Below, one piece after another: positions 1-13,734 of a stretch of 64,000 bases of DNA (its first letter is position 1; each line of letters begins with the position of its first letter). The notes below the pieces were generated by a model. It saw only the letters and a program-made list of their open reading frames with translations. It made no database searches and was not told where the DNA came from. The stretch is from Paulownia fortunei (taxonomy: Eukaryota; Streptophyta; Magnoliopsida; Lamiales; Paulowniaceae). The stretch covers positions 13,826,001 to 13,890,000 of the forward strand of contig CM033121.1 of assembly GCA_019321725.1 (NCBI GenBank), read 5' to 3'. The position numbers were made by a program, and so were the translations under genes.

Positions 1-1958
1 CTTCACATAACAGTTTCCATTTAGAATAACTAAAATATAAAAATATTTAAAAAAATTCAAGTCAAAATATAAATAAATACAAAAATAAGTAATACAAATT
101 AAATATGACAAAAGTAATTTTTTAAACAATATTAATTAAAAATATACAATTAATTTACAATAAATAATATTTCGTTTTATTTTAGAACACTAATATGACT
201 TTCAAATATTTAAACAATTAATATGCATCAAAAATATATTTTAATTTAAATAGTAATTAATTAAAATTATTACTAATTTAATTTTAAAATATTGATCTAG
301 AAATAATTAAATTGTTTTTAAAATATTTTAAATTATAAAGTCGTAAAAATATATAGCTCACTAATATATATATTAACATTTACTACCATCAAAAGATTTG
401 ATAATTGAAATTCTTTTCAATATTTTAAGTAAATTAAGTTAAAATATATACTAAATTTTACTAATATAACAACTATATTATATTGAAAAAAAATTAACAT
501 CTAAAAAAATGGAATCAAAATTTAAAACAAAAATAAATTAAAAATATAAATTAAATGATACAAGTACAATAACTCATCGAATAAATGTTAAAAACGTATA
601 AAATTAGAACCAAAACTAAAAGAAAAATAAATAAATTAAATATTCAATGTTACAAAAAATAAATTTTTAATTACTTAAATAGTATTAAAAAATTCAATGT
701 TATATCAGTAAATTTTTTTAAATAAGTAATACAAATTACATATGACAAAAGTAATTTTTTAAACAATATTAATTAAAAATATACAATTACTTTACAAATA
801 AATATTTCATTTATTTTAGAACACTAATATGACTTTAAAATATTTACAAAGTTAATATGCATCAAAAATATATTTTAATTTAAATAGTAATTAATTAAAA
901 TTATTACTAATTTAATTTGAAAATATTGATCTTAAAATAATTAAATTGTTTTTAAAATATTTTTTTTATAAAGTAGTAAAAATATATAGCTCACTAATAT
1001 ATATTTCAAATATATATTACTATTCAAAAGATTGATAATTCAAATTCTTTTCTATATTTCAAGTGAATTAAGTTAAAATATATAATAAATTTTACTAATA
1101 TAACAACAATATTATATTGAAAAAAAATTAACATCTAATAAAATGGAATCAAAATTTAAAACAAAAATAAATTTATTTTGACAATAATTAATTTAAAAAT
1201 ATAAATTAAATTATACAAGTACAATGACTCATCGAAAAATGTGAAAAAATGTATAAAATTGGAACCAAAATTAAAAGAAAAATAAATAAATTATAATATT
1301 CAATGTTACAAAAAATATTTTTTAATTACTTAAATAGTATTAAAAAACTCAATAAAGGATCCAGATATTTTCCTAGCACATAACTCATCAAATTAAGTAT
1401 TAAAATAAATTTAAATATATTAAAAACAAAACTACAATTAACAAAAAATTAACTAAATAATGTATTCAATTGTTAAGATATAAAATTTTAATTTAAAAGT
1501 ATATATTAACACTTACTAGTACACATAATAACACAAAAATATAAATATTTAAAACATTTAAATCTAAAAAAAATATAATGTGAAATAAATTAAAATTTAA
1601 CCAATAAGTAGTGGAATATTTGAATAGTAAATATAATTTATTTCCTTACTTTGAAATATACAATTAATCAAACTTTCGAACATAATGTCAGAATAGTGAA
1701 AACTTCATTTTTTAAAATTCAAAAATATGAAAATTCAATTAGATTAAATAGTGAATTTAGATTAACTAAAGAGTAAATAAAATGAAATAAAAATGCAAAT
1801 TGAATTAAATACAAAAAATATAAAATTTGCATGGAATAAGTTAAAGTAAATGTATTTTAATTTAACGTACAATTAATTTAGTTTTACAACAGTTAAAAAT
1901 ATTTTAAGTTTATATAACTATTATAGGTTTTAACATAAATACTATTTCTTCTTTTTGC
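1..1958 (+). repeat. Satellite monomer 1 with a 637-bp register slip
   Basis: This unit is 1958 bp instead of about 1.3 kb because about half of it is present twice. The block beginning AATAAGTAATACAAATTA at 84 starts again at 721, an offset of 637 bp. The first pass (1-720) breaks off after the AATTCAATGTTA stretch and the second pass (721-1958) runs to the normal monomer end. This is the expected product of an out-of-register exchange between neighbouring monomers. Confidence 0.8.
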
Positions 1959-3761
1959 CTTCACATAACAGTTTCCATTTATAATAACTAAAAAATATAA
2001 AAATATTTAAACAAAATTCAAGTCAAAATGTAAATTAAATACAAAAAAAGTAATACAAATTAAATATGACAAAAGTAATTTTTTAAACAATATTATTAAA
2101 AATATACAATTAATTTACAAATAAATATTTCATTTATTTTAGAACACTAATATGACTTTAAAATATTTACAAGTTAATATGCATCGAAAATATATTTTAA
2201 TTTAAATAGTAATTAATTAAAATTATTACTAATTTAATTTTAAAATATTGATCTAAAATAATTAAATTGTTTTTAAAATATTTTTATTTATAAAGTAGTA
2301 AAAATATATAGCTCACTAATATATTTTAAATATATATACCATTAAAAGATTTGAAAATTGAAATTCTTTTCTATATTTTAAGTAAATTAAGTTAAAATAT
2401 ATATAAATTTTACTAATATAACAACTATATATATTGAAAAAAAATTAACCTCTAAAAAATGGAATCAAAATTTAAAACAAAAATTAATTTATTTGACAAC
2501 AATTAATTTAAAAAATATGAATTAAATGATAAAAATACAATAACTCATCGAATAAATGTTAAAAAACGTATAAAATTGGACCCAAAATGAAAAGAAAAAA
2601 AAAAATTTATAAAAATTCAATGTTACAAAAAATAAATTTTTAATTACTTTAGTATTAAAAAAATTAAAAAAAGTTCAATAAAGGATCAAGATATTTTACT
2701 AGCACATAACTCATCAAATTAAGTATTAAAACAAATTTAAATATATTAAAAACAAAACTACAATTAACAAAAAACTAAATAAATAATGTATTCAATTGCT
2801 AACATATAAAATTTTAATTTAAAAGTATATATTAACATTTACAAGTACACAAAATAACACAAAAATGTAAATATTTAAAACATTTAAAATCTTAAAAAAA
2901 AATACATGTGAAATAAATTAAAATTTTAATCAATAAGTAGTTGAATATTTGAAAAGTAAATGCAATTTATTCCTTACTTTAAATATACAATTAATTAACT
3001 TTAGAACACTAGTGTAAGAATAGTGAAACTTCATTTTTTAAAATTCAAAAATATGATAATTCAATTACATAAAAGTGAATTTATATATAACTAAAGAGTA
3101 AATAAAATCACAAAATGCAATTGAATTAAATACAAAAATATAAAAAAAAGTTCAATAAAGGATCAAATATTTTACTAGCACATAACTCATCAAATTAAGT
3201 ATTAAAACAAATTTAAATATATTAAAAACAAAACTACAATTAACAAAAAACTAAATAAATAATGTATTCAATTGCTAACATATAAAATTTTAATTTAAAA
3301 GTATATATTAACATTTACAAGTACACAAAATAACACAAAAATGTAAATATTTAAAACATTTAAAATCTTAAAAAAATACATTGTGAAATAAATTAAAATT
3401 TTAATCAATAAGTAGTTGAATATTTGAAAAGTAAATGTAATTTATTTCCTTACTTTGAAATATACAATTAATTAACTTTAGAACACTAGTGTAAGAATAG
3501 TGAAACTTCATTTTTTAAAATTCAAAAATATGATAATTCAATTACATTAAATAGTGAATTTATATATAACTAAAGAGTAAATAAAATCAAACAAAAATGC
3601 AAATTGAATTAAATACAAAAATATAAAATTTGCATTGAATGTTTTAAAGTAAATATAATTTAATTTAACATCCAATTAATTTAGCTTTACAACAGTTAGA
3701 AATATTTTAAGTTTATATAACTATTATAGGTTTTAACATAAATACTGTTTCTTCTTTTTGC
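1959..3761 (+). repeat. Satellite monomer 2 with a 478-bp register slip
   Basis: 1803 bp long. The segment beginning AAGTTCAATAAAGGATCAA at 2671 restarts at 3149, and the repeated block then continues to the monomer end. The slip point differs from that of monomer 1, so the two enlarged units arose independently. The repeated copies are very similar, which implies a fairly recent event. Confidence 0.8.
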
Positions 3762-6700
3762 CTTCACATAACAGTTTCCATTTAGAATAACTAAAACATA
3801 TACAAATATTTAACAAAAATAAGTAATAGAAATTACATATGACAAAAGTAATTTTTTAAACAATATTAATTAAAAATATACAATTAATTTACAAATAAAT
3901 ATTTCATTTAATTTTAGAACACTAATATGACTCTAAAATATTTACAAGTTAATATGCATCGAAAATATATTTTAATTTAAATAGTAATTAATTAAAATTA
4001 TTACTAATTTAATTTTAAAATATTGATCTAAAATAATTAATTTTTTTTAAAATATTTTTATTTATAAAGTAGTAAAAATATATAGCTCACTAATATATAT
4101 TTTAAATATATATACCATTCAAAAGATTTGATAATTGAAATTCTTTTCTATATTTTAGGTGAATTAAGTTAAAATATATACTAAATTTTACTAATATAAC
4201 AACTATATTATATTGAAAAAAAATTAACATCTAATAAAATGGAATCAAAATTTAAAACAAAAATTAATTTATTTTGACAACAATTAATTTAAAAATATGA
4301 ATTAAATGATAAAAAACAATAACTCATCGAATAAATGTTAAAAAACGTATAAAATTGGAGCCAAAATGAAAAGAAAAATAAAAAATTTATAAAAATTCAA
4401 TGTTACAAAAAATAAATTTTTAATTACTTTAGTAGTATTAAAAAAATTAAAAAAAGTTCAATAAAGGATCAAGATATTTTACTAGCACATAACTCATCAA
4501 ATTAAGTATTAAAACAAATTTAAATATATTAAAAACAAAACTACAATTAACAAAAAACTAAATAAATAATGTATTCAATTGTTAACATATAAAATTTTAA
4601 TTTAAAAGTATATATTAACATTTACAAGTACACAAAATAACACAAAAATGTAAATATTTAAAACATTTAAAATCTTAAAAAAATACATTGTGAAATAAAT
4701 TAAAATTTTAATCAATAAGTAGTGAATATTTGAAAAGTAAATGTAATTTATTTCCTTACTTTGAAATATACAATTAATTAACTTTAGAACACTAGTGTAA
4801 GAATAGTGAAACTTCATTTTTTAAAATTCAAAAATATGATAATTCAATTACATTAAATAGTGAATTTATATATAACTAAAGAGTAAATAAAATCAAACAA
4901 AAATGCAAATTGAATTAAATACAAAAATATAATTTGCATTGAATGTTTTAAAGTAAATATAATTTAATTTAACATCCAATTAATTTAGCTTTACAACAGT
5001 TAGAAATATTTTAAGTTTATATAACTATTATAGGTTTTAACATAAATACTGTTTCTTCTTTTTGCCTTCACATAACAGTTTCCATTTAGAATAACTAAAA
5101 CATATACAAATATTTAACAAAAATAAGTAATAGAAATTACATAATGACAAAAGTAATTTTTTAAAAACAATATTAATTAAAAATATACAATTAATTTACA
5201 AATAAATATTTCATTTAATTTTAGAACACTAATATGACTCTAAAATATTACAAGTTAATATGTATCGAAAATATATTTTAATTTAAATAGTAATTAATTA
5301 AAATTATTACTAATTTAATTTTAAAATATTGATCTAAAATAATTAGATTGTTTTTAAAATATTTTTATTTATAAAGTAGTAAAAATATATAGCTCACTAA
5401 TATATATTTTAAATATATATACCATTCAAAAGATTTGATAATTGAAATTCTTTTCTATATTTTAAGTAAATTAAGTTAAAATGTATATAAATTTTACTAA
5501 TATAACAACTATATTATATTGAAAAAAAATTAACCTCTAATAAAATGGAATCAAAATTTAAAACAAAAATTAATTTATTGACAACAATTAATTTAAAAAT
5601 ATGAATTAAATGATAAAAATACAATAACTCATCGAATAAATGTAAAAAACGTATAAAATTGGAGCCAAAATGAAAAGAAAAATAAAAAATTTATAAAAAT
5701 TCAATGTTAAAAAAATAAATTTTTAATTACTTTAGTAGTATTAAAAAAATTAAAAAAGTTCAATAAAGGATCAAGATATTTTACTAGCACATAACTCATC
5801 AAATTAAGTATTAAAACAAATTTAAATATATTAAAAACAAAACTACAATTAACAAAAAACTAAATAAATAATGTATTCAATTGCTAACATATAAAATTTT
5901 AATTTAAAAGTATATATTAATTTACAGTACACAAAATAACACAAAAATGTAAATATTTAAAACATTTAAAATCTTAAAAAAATACATTGTGAAATAAATT
6001 AAAATTTAATCAATAAGTAGTTGAATATTTGAAAAGTAAATGTAATTTATTTCCTTACTTTGAAATATACAATTAATTAACTTAGAACACTAGTGTAAGA
6101 ATAGTAAACTTCATTTTTTAAAATTCAAAAATATGATAATTCAATTACATTAATAGTGAATTTATATATAACTAAAGAGTAAATAAAATCAAACAAAAAT
6201 GCAAATTGAATTAAATACAAAAATATAAAATTTGCATTGAATGTTTTAAAGTAAATATAATTTAATTTAACATCCAATTAATTTAGCTTTACAACAGTTA
6301 GAAATATTTTAAGTTTATATAACTATTATAGGTTTTAACATAAATACTGTTTCTTCCTTTTGCCTTCACATAACAGTTTCCATTTAGAATAACTAAAACA
6401 TATACAAATATTTAACAAAAATAAGTAATAGAAATTACATATGACAAAAGTAATTTTTTAAACAATATTAATTAAAAATATACAATTAATTTACAAATAA
6501 ATATTTCATTTAATTTTAGAACACTAATATGACTCTAAAATATTTACAAGTTAATATGTATCGAAAATATATTTTAATTTAAATAGTAATTAATTAAAAT
6601 TATTACTAATTTAATTTTAAAATATTGATCTAAAATAATTAGATTGTTTTTAAAATATTTTTATTTATAAAGTAGTAAAAATATATAGCTCACTAATATA

Positions 6701-7666
6701 TATTTTAAATATATATACCATTCAAAAGATTTGATAATTGAATTCTTTTCTATATTTTAAGTAAATTAAGTTAAAATGTATATAAATTTTACTAATATAA
6801 CAACTATATTATATTGAAAAAAAATTAACCTCTAATAAAATGGAATCAAAATTAAAAACAAAAATTAATTTATTTTGACAACAATTAATTTAAAAATATG
6901 AATTAAATGATAAAAATACAATAACTCATCGAATAAATGTTAAAAAACGTATAAAATTGGAGCCAAAATGAAAAGAAAAATAAAAAATTTATAAAAATTC
7001 AATGTTACAAAAAATAAATTTTTAATTACTTTAGTAGTATTAAAAAAAATAAAAAAGTTCAATAAAGGATCAAGATATTTTACTAGCACATAACTCATCA
7101 AATTAAGTATTAAAAAAATTTAAATATATTAAAAACAAAACTACAATTAACAAAAAACTAAATAAATAATGTATTCAATTGCTAACATATAAAATTTTAA
7201 TTTAAAAGTATATATTAACATTTACAAGTACACAAAATAACACAAAAATGTAAATATTTAAAACATTTAAAATCTTAAAAAAATACATTGTGAAATAAAT
7301 TAAAATTTTAATCAATAAGTAGTTGAATATTTGAAAAGTAAATGTAATTTATTTCCTTACTTTGAAATATACAATTAATTAACTTTAGAACACTAGTGTA
7401 AGAATAGTGAAACTTCATTTTTAAAATTCAAAAATATGATAATTCAATTACATTAAATAGTGAATTTATATATAACTAAAGAGTAAATAAAATCAAACAA
7501 AAATGCAAATTGAATTAAATACAAAAATATAAAAATTGCATTGAATGTTTTAAAGTAAATATAATTTAATTTAACATCAATTAATTTAGCTTTACAACAG
7601 TTAGAAATATTTTAAGTTTATATAACTATTATAGGTTTAAACATAAATACTGTTTCTTCTTTTTGC
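3762..7666 (+). repeat. Satellite monomers 3-5, standard length
   Basis: Three consecutive units of 1304, 1298 and 1303 bp (starts 3762, 5066, 6364). They share private variants such as GTTTCTTC(C/T)TTTTGCC, CTAAAACATATACAAATA and GGAGCCAAAATGAAAAG, which sets them apart from monomers 8-9. They differ mainly by 1-3 base indels in A/T runs. They are the best reference for the family consensus in this array. Confidence 0.85.
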
Positions 7667-8458
7667 CTTCACATAACAGTTTCCATTTAGAATAACTAAA
7701 ACATATAAAATATTTAACAAAAATAAGTAATAGAAATTACATATGACAAAAGTAATTTTTAAACAATATTAATTAAAAATATACAATTAATTTACAAATA
7801 AATATTTCATTTAATTTTAGAACACTAATATGACTCTAAAATATTTACAAGTTAATATGCATCGAAAATATATTTTAATTTAAATAGTAATTAATTAAAA
7901 TTATTACTAATTTAATTTTAAAATATTGATCTAAAATAATTAATTTTTTTTAAAATATTTTTATTTATAAAGTAGTAAAAATATATAGCTCACTAATATA
8001 TATTTTAAAATATATATACCATTCAAAAGATTTGATAATTGAAATTCTTTTCTATATTTTAGGTAAATTAAGTTAAAATATATACTAAATTTTACTAATA
8101 TAACAACTATATTATATTGAAAAAAAATTAACACTAATAAAATGGAATCAAAATTTAAAACAAAAATAAATTTATTTTGACAACAATTAATTTAAAAATA
8201 TAAATTAAATTATACAAGGACAATAACTCATCGAATAAATGTTAAAAAACGTATAAAATTGGAAGCCAAAATTAAAAAGAAAAATAAAAAAAATATAAAT
8301 ATTCAATGTAAAGTAAGTATAAAATTTGCAAGAATTATTTTAAAGTAAGTATATTTTATTTAACATACAATTGATTTAGCTTTACAACAGTTAAAAAATA
8401 TTTTAAGTTATATAACTATTTCATTGATTTTAACAATAAATACAGTTTCTTGTCTTAG
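7667..8458 (+). repeat. Short satellite monomer 6 (792 bp)
   Basis: The first ~630 bp follow the standard unit. The sequence then jumps from the ATATTCAATGT landmark straight to AAAGTAAGTATAAAATTTGC near the monomer end, deleting about 510 bp. Several private substitutions follow (for example TTTCATTGATTTTAAC). This deletion does not share breakpoints with monomers 7 and 10. Confidence 0.75.
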
Positions 8459-9238
8459 CCTCACATAATAGTTTCCATTAGAATGACCAAAAATCTAAAA
8501 AATTTTAACATAAAATAGTAATAGAATTACATATACCAAAGTAAATTTTTTAAACAATATTAATTAAAAATATACAATGAATTTACAATAATATTTCATT
8601 TAATTTTAGAACACTAATATGACTTTAAATTATTTACAAGTTAATATGCATCGAAAATATATTTAATTTAAATAGTAATTAATTAAAATATTACTAATTT
8701 AATTTTAAAATATTGATCTAAAATAATTAAATATTTTTAAAATATTTTAATTTGTAAAGTAGAAAATTTATAGCTCTCTAAAGATATATTTAAATATAAT
8801 ATAACATTTACTAGTACACATAATAACACAAAAAATAAATATTAAAACATAAAATCTTAAAAAGAATACAATGTGAAATAAATTAAAATTTAATCAATAA
8901 GTAGTGGAATATTTGAAAAGTAAATACAATTTATTTCCTTACTTTGAAATATACAATTAATTAACTTTAGAACATTAGTGTAAGAATAGTGAAACTTCAT
9001 TTTTAAAATTCAAAACTATGATAATTCAATTAGATAAATAGTGAATTTAGATAACTAAAGAGTAAAAAAATCAAACAAAAATGCAAATTGAATTAAATAC
9101 AAAAATATAAAATTTATGGAAATTTTAAAGTAAATATATTTAATTAACACACAATTAATTTAGTTTTACGACAGTTAAAATATTTTAAGTTATATAACTA
9201 TTATAGGTTTTAACATAAATACTATTTCTTCTTTTTGC
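8459..9238 (+). repeat. Short satellite monomer 7 (780 bp)
   Basis: Normal to about 8795, then a jump from the TTTAAATATA stretch just after AGCTC(T/A)CTA directly to ACATTTACTAGTACACA, skipping about 540 bp. In standard units the two sides of this deletion both carry TATATATTA, so deletion through microhomology is the simple reading. The same junction is found again in monomer 10. Confidence 0.75.
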
Positions 9239-11898
9239 CTTCACATAACAGTTTCCATTTAGAATAACTAAAAATATAAAAATATTTAAACAAAATTCTA
9301 GTCAAAATATAAATTAAATACAAAAATAAGTAATACAAATTAAATATGACAAAACTAATTTTTAAATAATATTAATTAAAAATATACAATTAATTTATAA
9401 ATCAATATTTCATTTAATTTTAGAACACTAATATGACTTTAAAATATTACAAAGTTAATATGCATCGAAAATATATTTTAATTTAAATAGTAATTAATTA
9501 AAATTACTAATTTAATTTTAAAATATTTATCTACAAACAATTAAATTGTTTTTAAAATATTTTAATTTGTAAAGTAGTAAAAATATATAGCTCACTAATA
9601 TATATTTTAAATATATATTACCGATCAAAAGATTTGATAATTGAAATTCTTTTCTGTATTTTAAGTTAATTAAGTTAAAATATATACTAAATTTTACTAA
9701 TATAACAACTATATTATATTGAAAAAAATTAACATCTAATAAAATAGAATCAAAATTTATAACAAAAATAAATTTATTTTGACAACAATTAATTTAAAAA
9801 TATAAATTAAATTATACAAGTACAATAACTCATCGAATAAATGTTAAAAAACGTATAAAACTGGAACCAAAATTAAAAGAAAAATAAAAAAATTATAAAT
9901 ATTCAATGTTACAAAAAATAAAATTTTAATTACTTAAATAGTATTAAAAAAAATTCAATAAAGGATCCAGATATTTTACTAGCACATAACTCATCAAATT
10001 AAGTATTAAAACAAATTTAAATATATTAAAAACAAAACTACAATTAACAAAAAACTAAATAAATAATGTATTCAATTGTTAAGATATAAAATTTTAATTT
10101 AAAAGTATATATTAACTTTTACTAGTACACAAAATAACACAAAAATATAAGTATTTAAAATATTTAAAATCTTAAAAAAATACAATGTGAAATAAATTAA
10201 AAATTTAATCAATAAGTAGTTGAATATTTGAAAAGTAAATATAATTTATTTCCTTACTTTGAAATATACAATTAATTAAACTTTAGAACATTAGTGTAAG
10301 AATAGTGAACCTTCATTTTATAAAATTCAAAAATATGATAATTCGATAAGATTAAATAGTGAATTTAGAATAACTAAAGAGTAAATAAAATCAAACAAAA
10401 ATACAAATTGAATTAAATACAAAAATATAAAATTTGCATTGAATATTTTAAAGTAAATATATTTTAATTTAACACACAATTAATTTAGTTTTACAACAGT
10501 TAAAAATATTTTAAGTTTATATAACTATTATAGGTTTTAACATAAATACTATTTCTTCTTTTTGTCTTCACATAACAGTTTTCATTTAGAATAACTAAAA
10601 AATATAAAAATATTTAAACAAAATTCAAGTCAAAATATAAATTACATACAAAAATAAGTAATACAAATTAAATATGACAAAAGTAATTTTTTAAGCAATA
10701 TTAATTAAAAATATACAATTAATTTATAAATAAATATTTCATTTAATTTTAGAACACTTATATGACTTTAAAATATTTACAAAGTTAATATGCGTCGAAA
10801 ATATATTTTAATTTAAATAGTAATTAATTAAAACTATTACTAATTTATTTTTAAAATAATGATCTAAAAATAATTAAATTGTTTTTAAAATATTTTAATT
10901 TGTAAAGTAGTAAAAATATATAGCTCACTAATATATATTTTAAATATATATTACCGATCAAAAGATTTGATAATTGAAATTCTTTTCTGTATTTTAAGTA
11001 AATTAAGTTAAAATATATACTAAATTTTACTAATATAACAACTATATTATATTGAAAAAAATTAACATCTAATAAAATAGAATCAAAATTTATAACAAAA
11101 ATAAATTTATTTTGACAACAATTAATTTAAAAATATAAATTAAATTATACAAGTACAATAACTCATCGAATAAATGTTAAAAAACGTATAAAACTGGAAC
11201 CAAAATTAAAAGAAAAATAAAAAAATTATAAATATTCAATGTTACAAAAAATAAAATTTTAATTACTTAAATAGTATTAAAAAAAATTCAATAAAGGATC
11301 CAGATATTTTACTAGCACATAACTCATCAAATTAAGTATTAAAACAAATTTAAATATATTAAAAACAAAACTACAATTAACAAAAAACTAAATAAATAAT
11401 GTATTCAATTGTTAAGATATAAAATTTTAATTTAAAAGTATATATTAACTTTTACTAGTACACAAAATAACACAAAAATATAAGTATTTAAAATATTTAA
11501 AATCTTAAAAAAATACAATGTGAAATAAATTAAAAATTTAATCAATAAGTAGTTGAATATTTGAAAAGTAAATATAATTTATTTCCTTACTTTGAAATAT
11601 ACAATTAATTAAACTTTAGAACATTAGTGTAAGAATAGTGAACCTTCATTTTATAAAATTCAAAAATATGATAATTCGATAAGATTAAATAGTGAATTTA
11701 GAATAACTAAAGAGTAAATAAAATCAAACAAAAATACAAATTGAATTAAATACAAAAATATAAAATTTGCATTGAATATTTTAAAGTAAATATATTTTAA
11801 TTTAACACACAATTAATTTAGTTTTACAACAGTTAAAAATATTTTAAGTTTATATAACTATTATAGGTTTTAACATAAATACTATTTCTTCTTTTTGT
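9239..11898 (+). repeat. Satellite monomers 8-9, near-identical pair
   Basis: Two units of 1327 and 1333 bp. From about 9600 onward the sequence repeats almost base for base one unit later, through about 12240. Shared private variants include ATATGCGTCGAAAAT, GAACCTTCATTTTATAAAA and CGATCAAAAGATTTG. This identity far exceeds that between other neighbours, so it marks a recent duplication (or an assembly duplication). Confidence 0.85.
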
Positions 11899-12629
11899 CT
11901 TCACATAACAGTTTTCATTTAGAATAACTAAAAAATATAAAAATATTTAAACAAAATTCAAGTCAAAATATAAATTACATACAAAAATAAGTAATACAAA
12001 TTAAATATGACAAAAGTAATTTTTTAAGCAATATTAATTAAAAATATACAATTAATTTATAAATAAATATTTCATTTAATTTTAGAACACTTATATGACT
12101 TTAAAATATTTACAAAGTTAATATGCGTCGAAAATATATTTTAATTTAAATAGTAATTAATTAAAACTATTACTAATTTATTTTTAAAATAATGATCTAA
12201 AAATAATTAAATTGTTTTTAAAATATTTTAATTTGTAAAGTAGTAAAAATATATAGCTCACTAATATATATTTTAAATATATATATTAACATTTACTAGT
12301 ACACATAACAACACAAAAATATAAATATTTAAAACACTAAAATCTTAAAAGAATACAATGTGAAATAAATTAAAAAGTTAATCAATAAGTAGTGGAATAT
12401 TTGAAAAGTAAATATAATTTATTTCCTTACTTTGAAATATACAATTAATTGAACTTTAGAACATTAGTGTAAGAATAGTGAAACTTCATTTTTTAAAATT
12501 CAAAAATATGAAAATTCAATTAGATTAAATAGTGAATTTAGAATAACTAAAGAGTAAATAAAATCAATCAAAAAAGCAAATTGAATTAAATACAGAAATA
12601 TAAAATTTGCATAGAATATTTTAAAGTAA
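11899..12629 (+). repeat. Truncated short satellite monomer 10 at array edge
   Basis: Begins like monomer 9, then carries the same ~540-bp internal deletion as monomer 7 (TTTTAAATATATATATTAACATTTACTAG at about 12260-12300). It stops at TTTTAAAGTAA, about 130 bp before a full monomer end. Non-satellite sequence begins at about 12630. The break corresponds to a monomer position about 20 bp before the point at which the right array starts at 57230. Confidence 0.8.
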
Positions 12630-12630
12630 G

Positions 12631-12762
12631 CAAACTGTAGAGATGGCCATAGAATTGTTGTCCTTACAAGCCCAACTCAACAACCAAGAAGTTCAAATAC
12701 ACGATCAAGTGCAAGTCGTTCTCAAAGCTCAACTTCCTGCAATCCTTCAAAACTTAAGCAAT
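12631..12762 (+). pseudogene. 5'-truncated exon, possible transposase C-terminal exon
   Basis: An open frame runs from the satellite junction through ATG 12643 to 12762, where AAT|GTGAGT is a good splice donor. Upstream codons (…QTVE before the methionine) stay open, so this is probably the remains of a longer exon rather than a true start. The ~44 codons are glutamine-, leucine- and asparagine-rich with heptad-like spacing (LLSLQAQLNN, VQVVLKAQL), suggesting a coiled coil. The base composition differs sharply from the satellite. The position about 1.4 kb from a CACTA-like end suits a 3' exon of an En/Spm protein, but the family cannot be proved from so few residues. Confidence 0.4.
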
Positions 12763-13734
12763 GTGAGTACATTTATATTTATGATCTATTTATTGTATAT
12801 ATTCTTGTTATTTTATTTTAAAGATTTTTGTTGAATTAAACTTATGAGTAATTATATAAATTGGTTAATTTTAATATAGTTTGATAGGTCTTGTAGTTTT
12901 AAAATCTTCATTATTTTGCCATGCATTTTTATGTTTGATTATTATATATTTGTTCTTAGGAGTTGTGTGCTCAATAGTTTAGTGAGACTCACATTTTTGT
13001 GGACTTATGAATTAATTTTCTGTTGAGGATTCATCACGCACTTGGACTAATTTTTTATGATTATTATTATCGTATTAGGTTTTTTTGTTGAATTGCCTAT
13101 ATTGCTTAGTTATTAGAAATCATTGCTTAACATATGACAACTTCATGTGTTTGACCTTGATATATAATTCTTCCATGGATACTCATTTGCCTTTAAATCT
13201 TTGCAAGTATGACAGACATAAAGCTCTAAAGAAACTGACACATCCTATAGTAATTTAATCAACTTGAGGATTGATGATTGTTTTGTGATCTTTTTATTTA
13301 ATCGTTTGACTATAGTTTTTTCATATTGAAGTTACTTTAAACATGTATTTTTAAGTTAGGTATTTATGTAAATGAAATATCTTTTGACATTGACATATAA
13401 TTTGTTGGATGAAATGAGATTATTTTACTTTATTAGACTTGTTGCAAAATATAGAAATACACATATAGGTTCATATAGGTAGGTATAAAAGAAAAAAATA
13501 AAAAACTATCATCACTAGATTGGAACTATAGCCATGATAATTATCGTCACAATATTGTATACTAGTAATATTTAATTAAAATTTTATTTAAAATACTTAG
13601 ATAAAAAATACATATTGTGATGAATTTTAGATTTTAGTGATGACTGAATTTTAAATTAGTAATAGTAAAATTGTGACGACTCATAATAAGTTGTAGTTAT
13701 GAGTATTTTTTTGTAACTAAAATATTAGGTTTTA

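Larger units (their letters stand above)
1..12629 (+). repeat. Left satellite array, ~1.3-kb AT-rich monomer, ten copies
   Basis: Head-to-tail array. The marker CTTCACATAACAGTTTCC (taken as monomer start) recurs at 1, 1959, 3762, 5066, 6364, 7667, about 8459 (one base lost), 9239, 10566 and 11899 (the last two with one substitution). Full units are 1298-1333 bp. Each carries the same ordered landmarks: a TAGTAAT/ATTACTA dyad, an AGCTCACTA box, ACTCATCGAATAAATG, GGATC(C/A)AGATATTTT and CTTTTTGCCTTCACATAAC. CpG is rare and AT is very high. No convincing coding sequence lies inside; the 71-residue frame at 4602-4817 (minus) is a chance low-complexity frame. The period and landmarks are seen directly. 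A centromeric or pericentromeric position would be inference. Confidence 0.95.

Noticed and set aside
4602..4817. 71-residue minus-strand frame in the satellite
   Set aside because: Low-complexity Ile/Phe/Tyr/Asn frame produced by AT-rich repeat and not open in every monomer; no domain.
1..12629. Satellite as an organellar or bacterial AT-rich genome segment
   Set aside because: Exact ~1.3-kb periodicity, no genes, and flanking plant nuclear retrotransposons.
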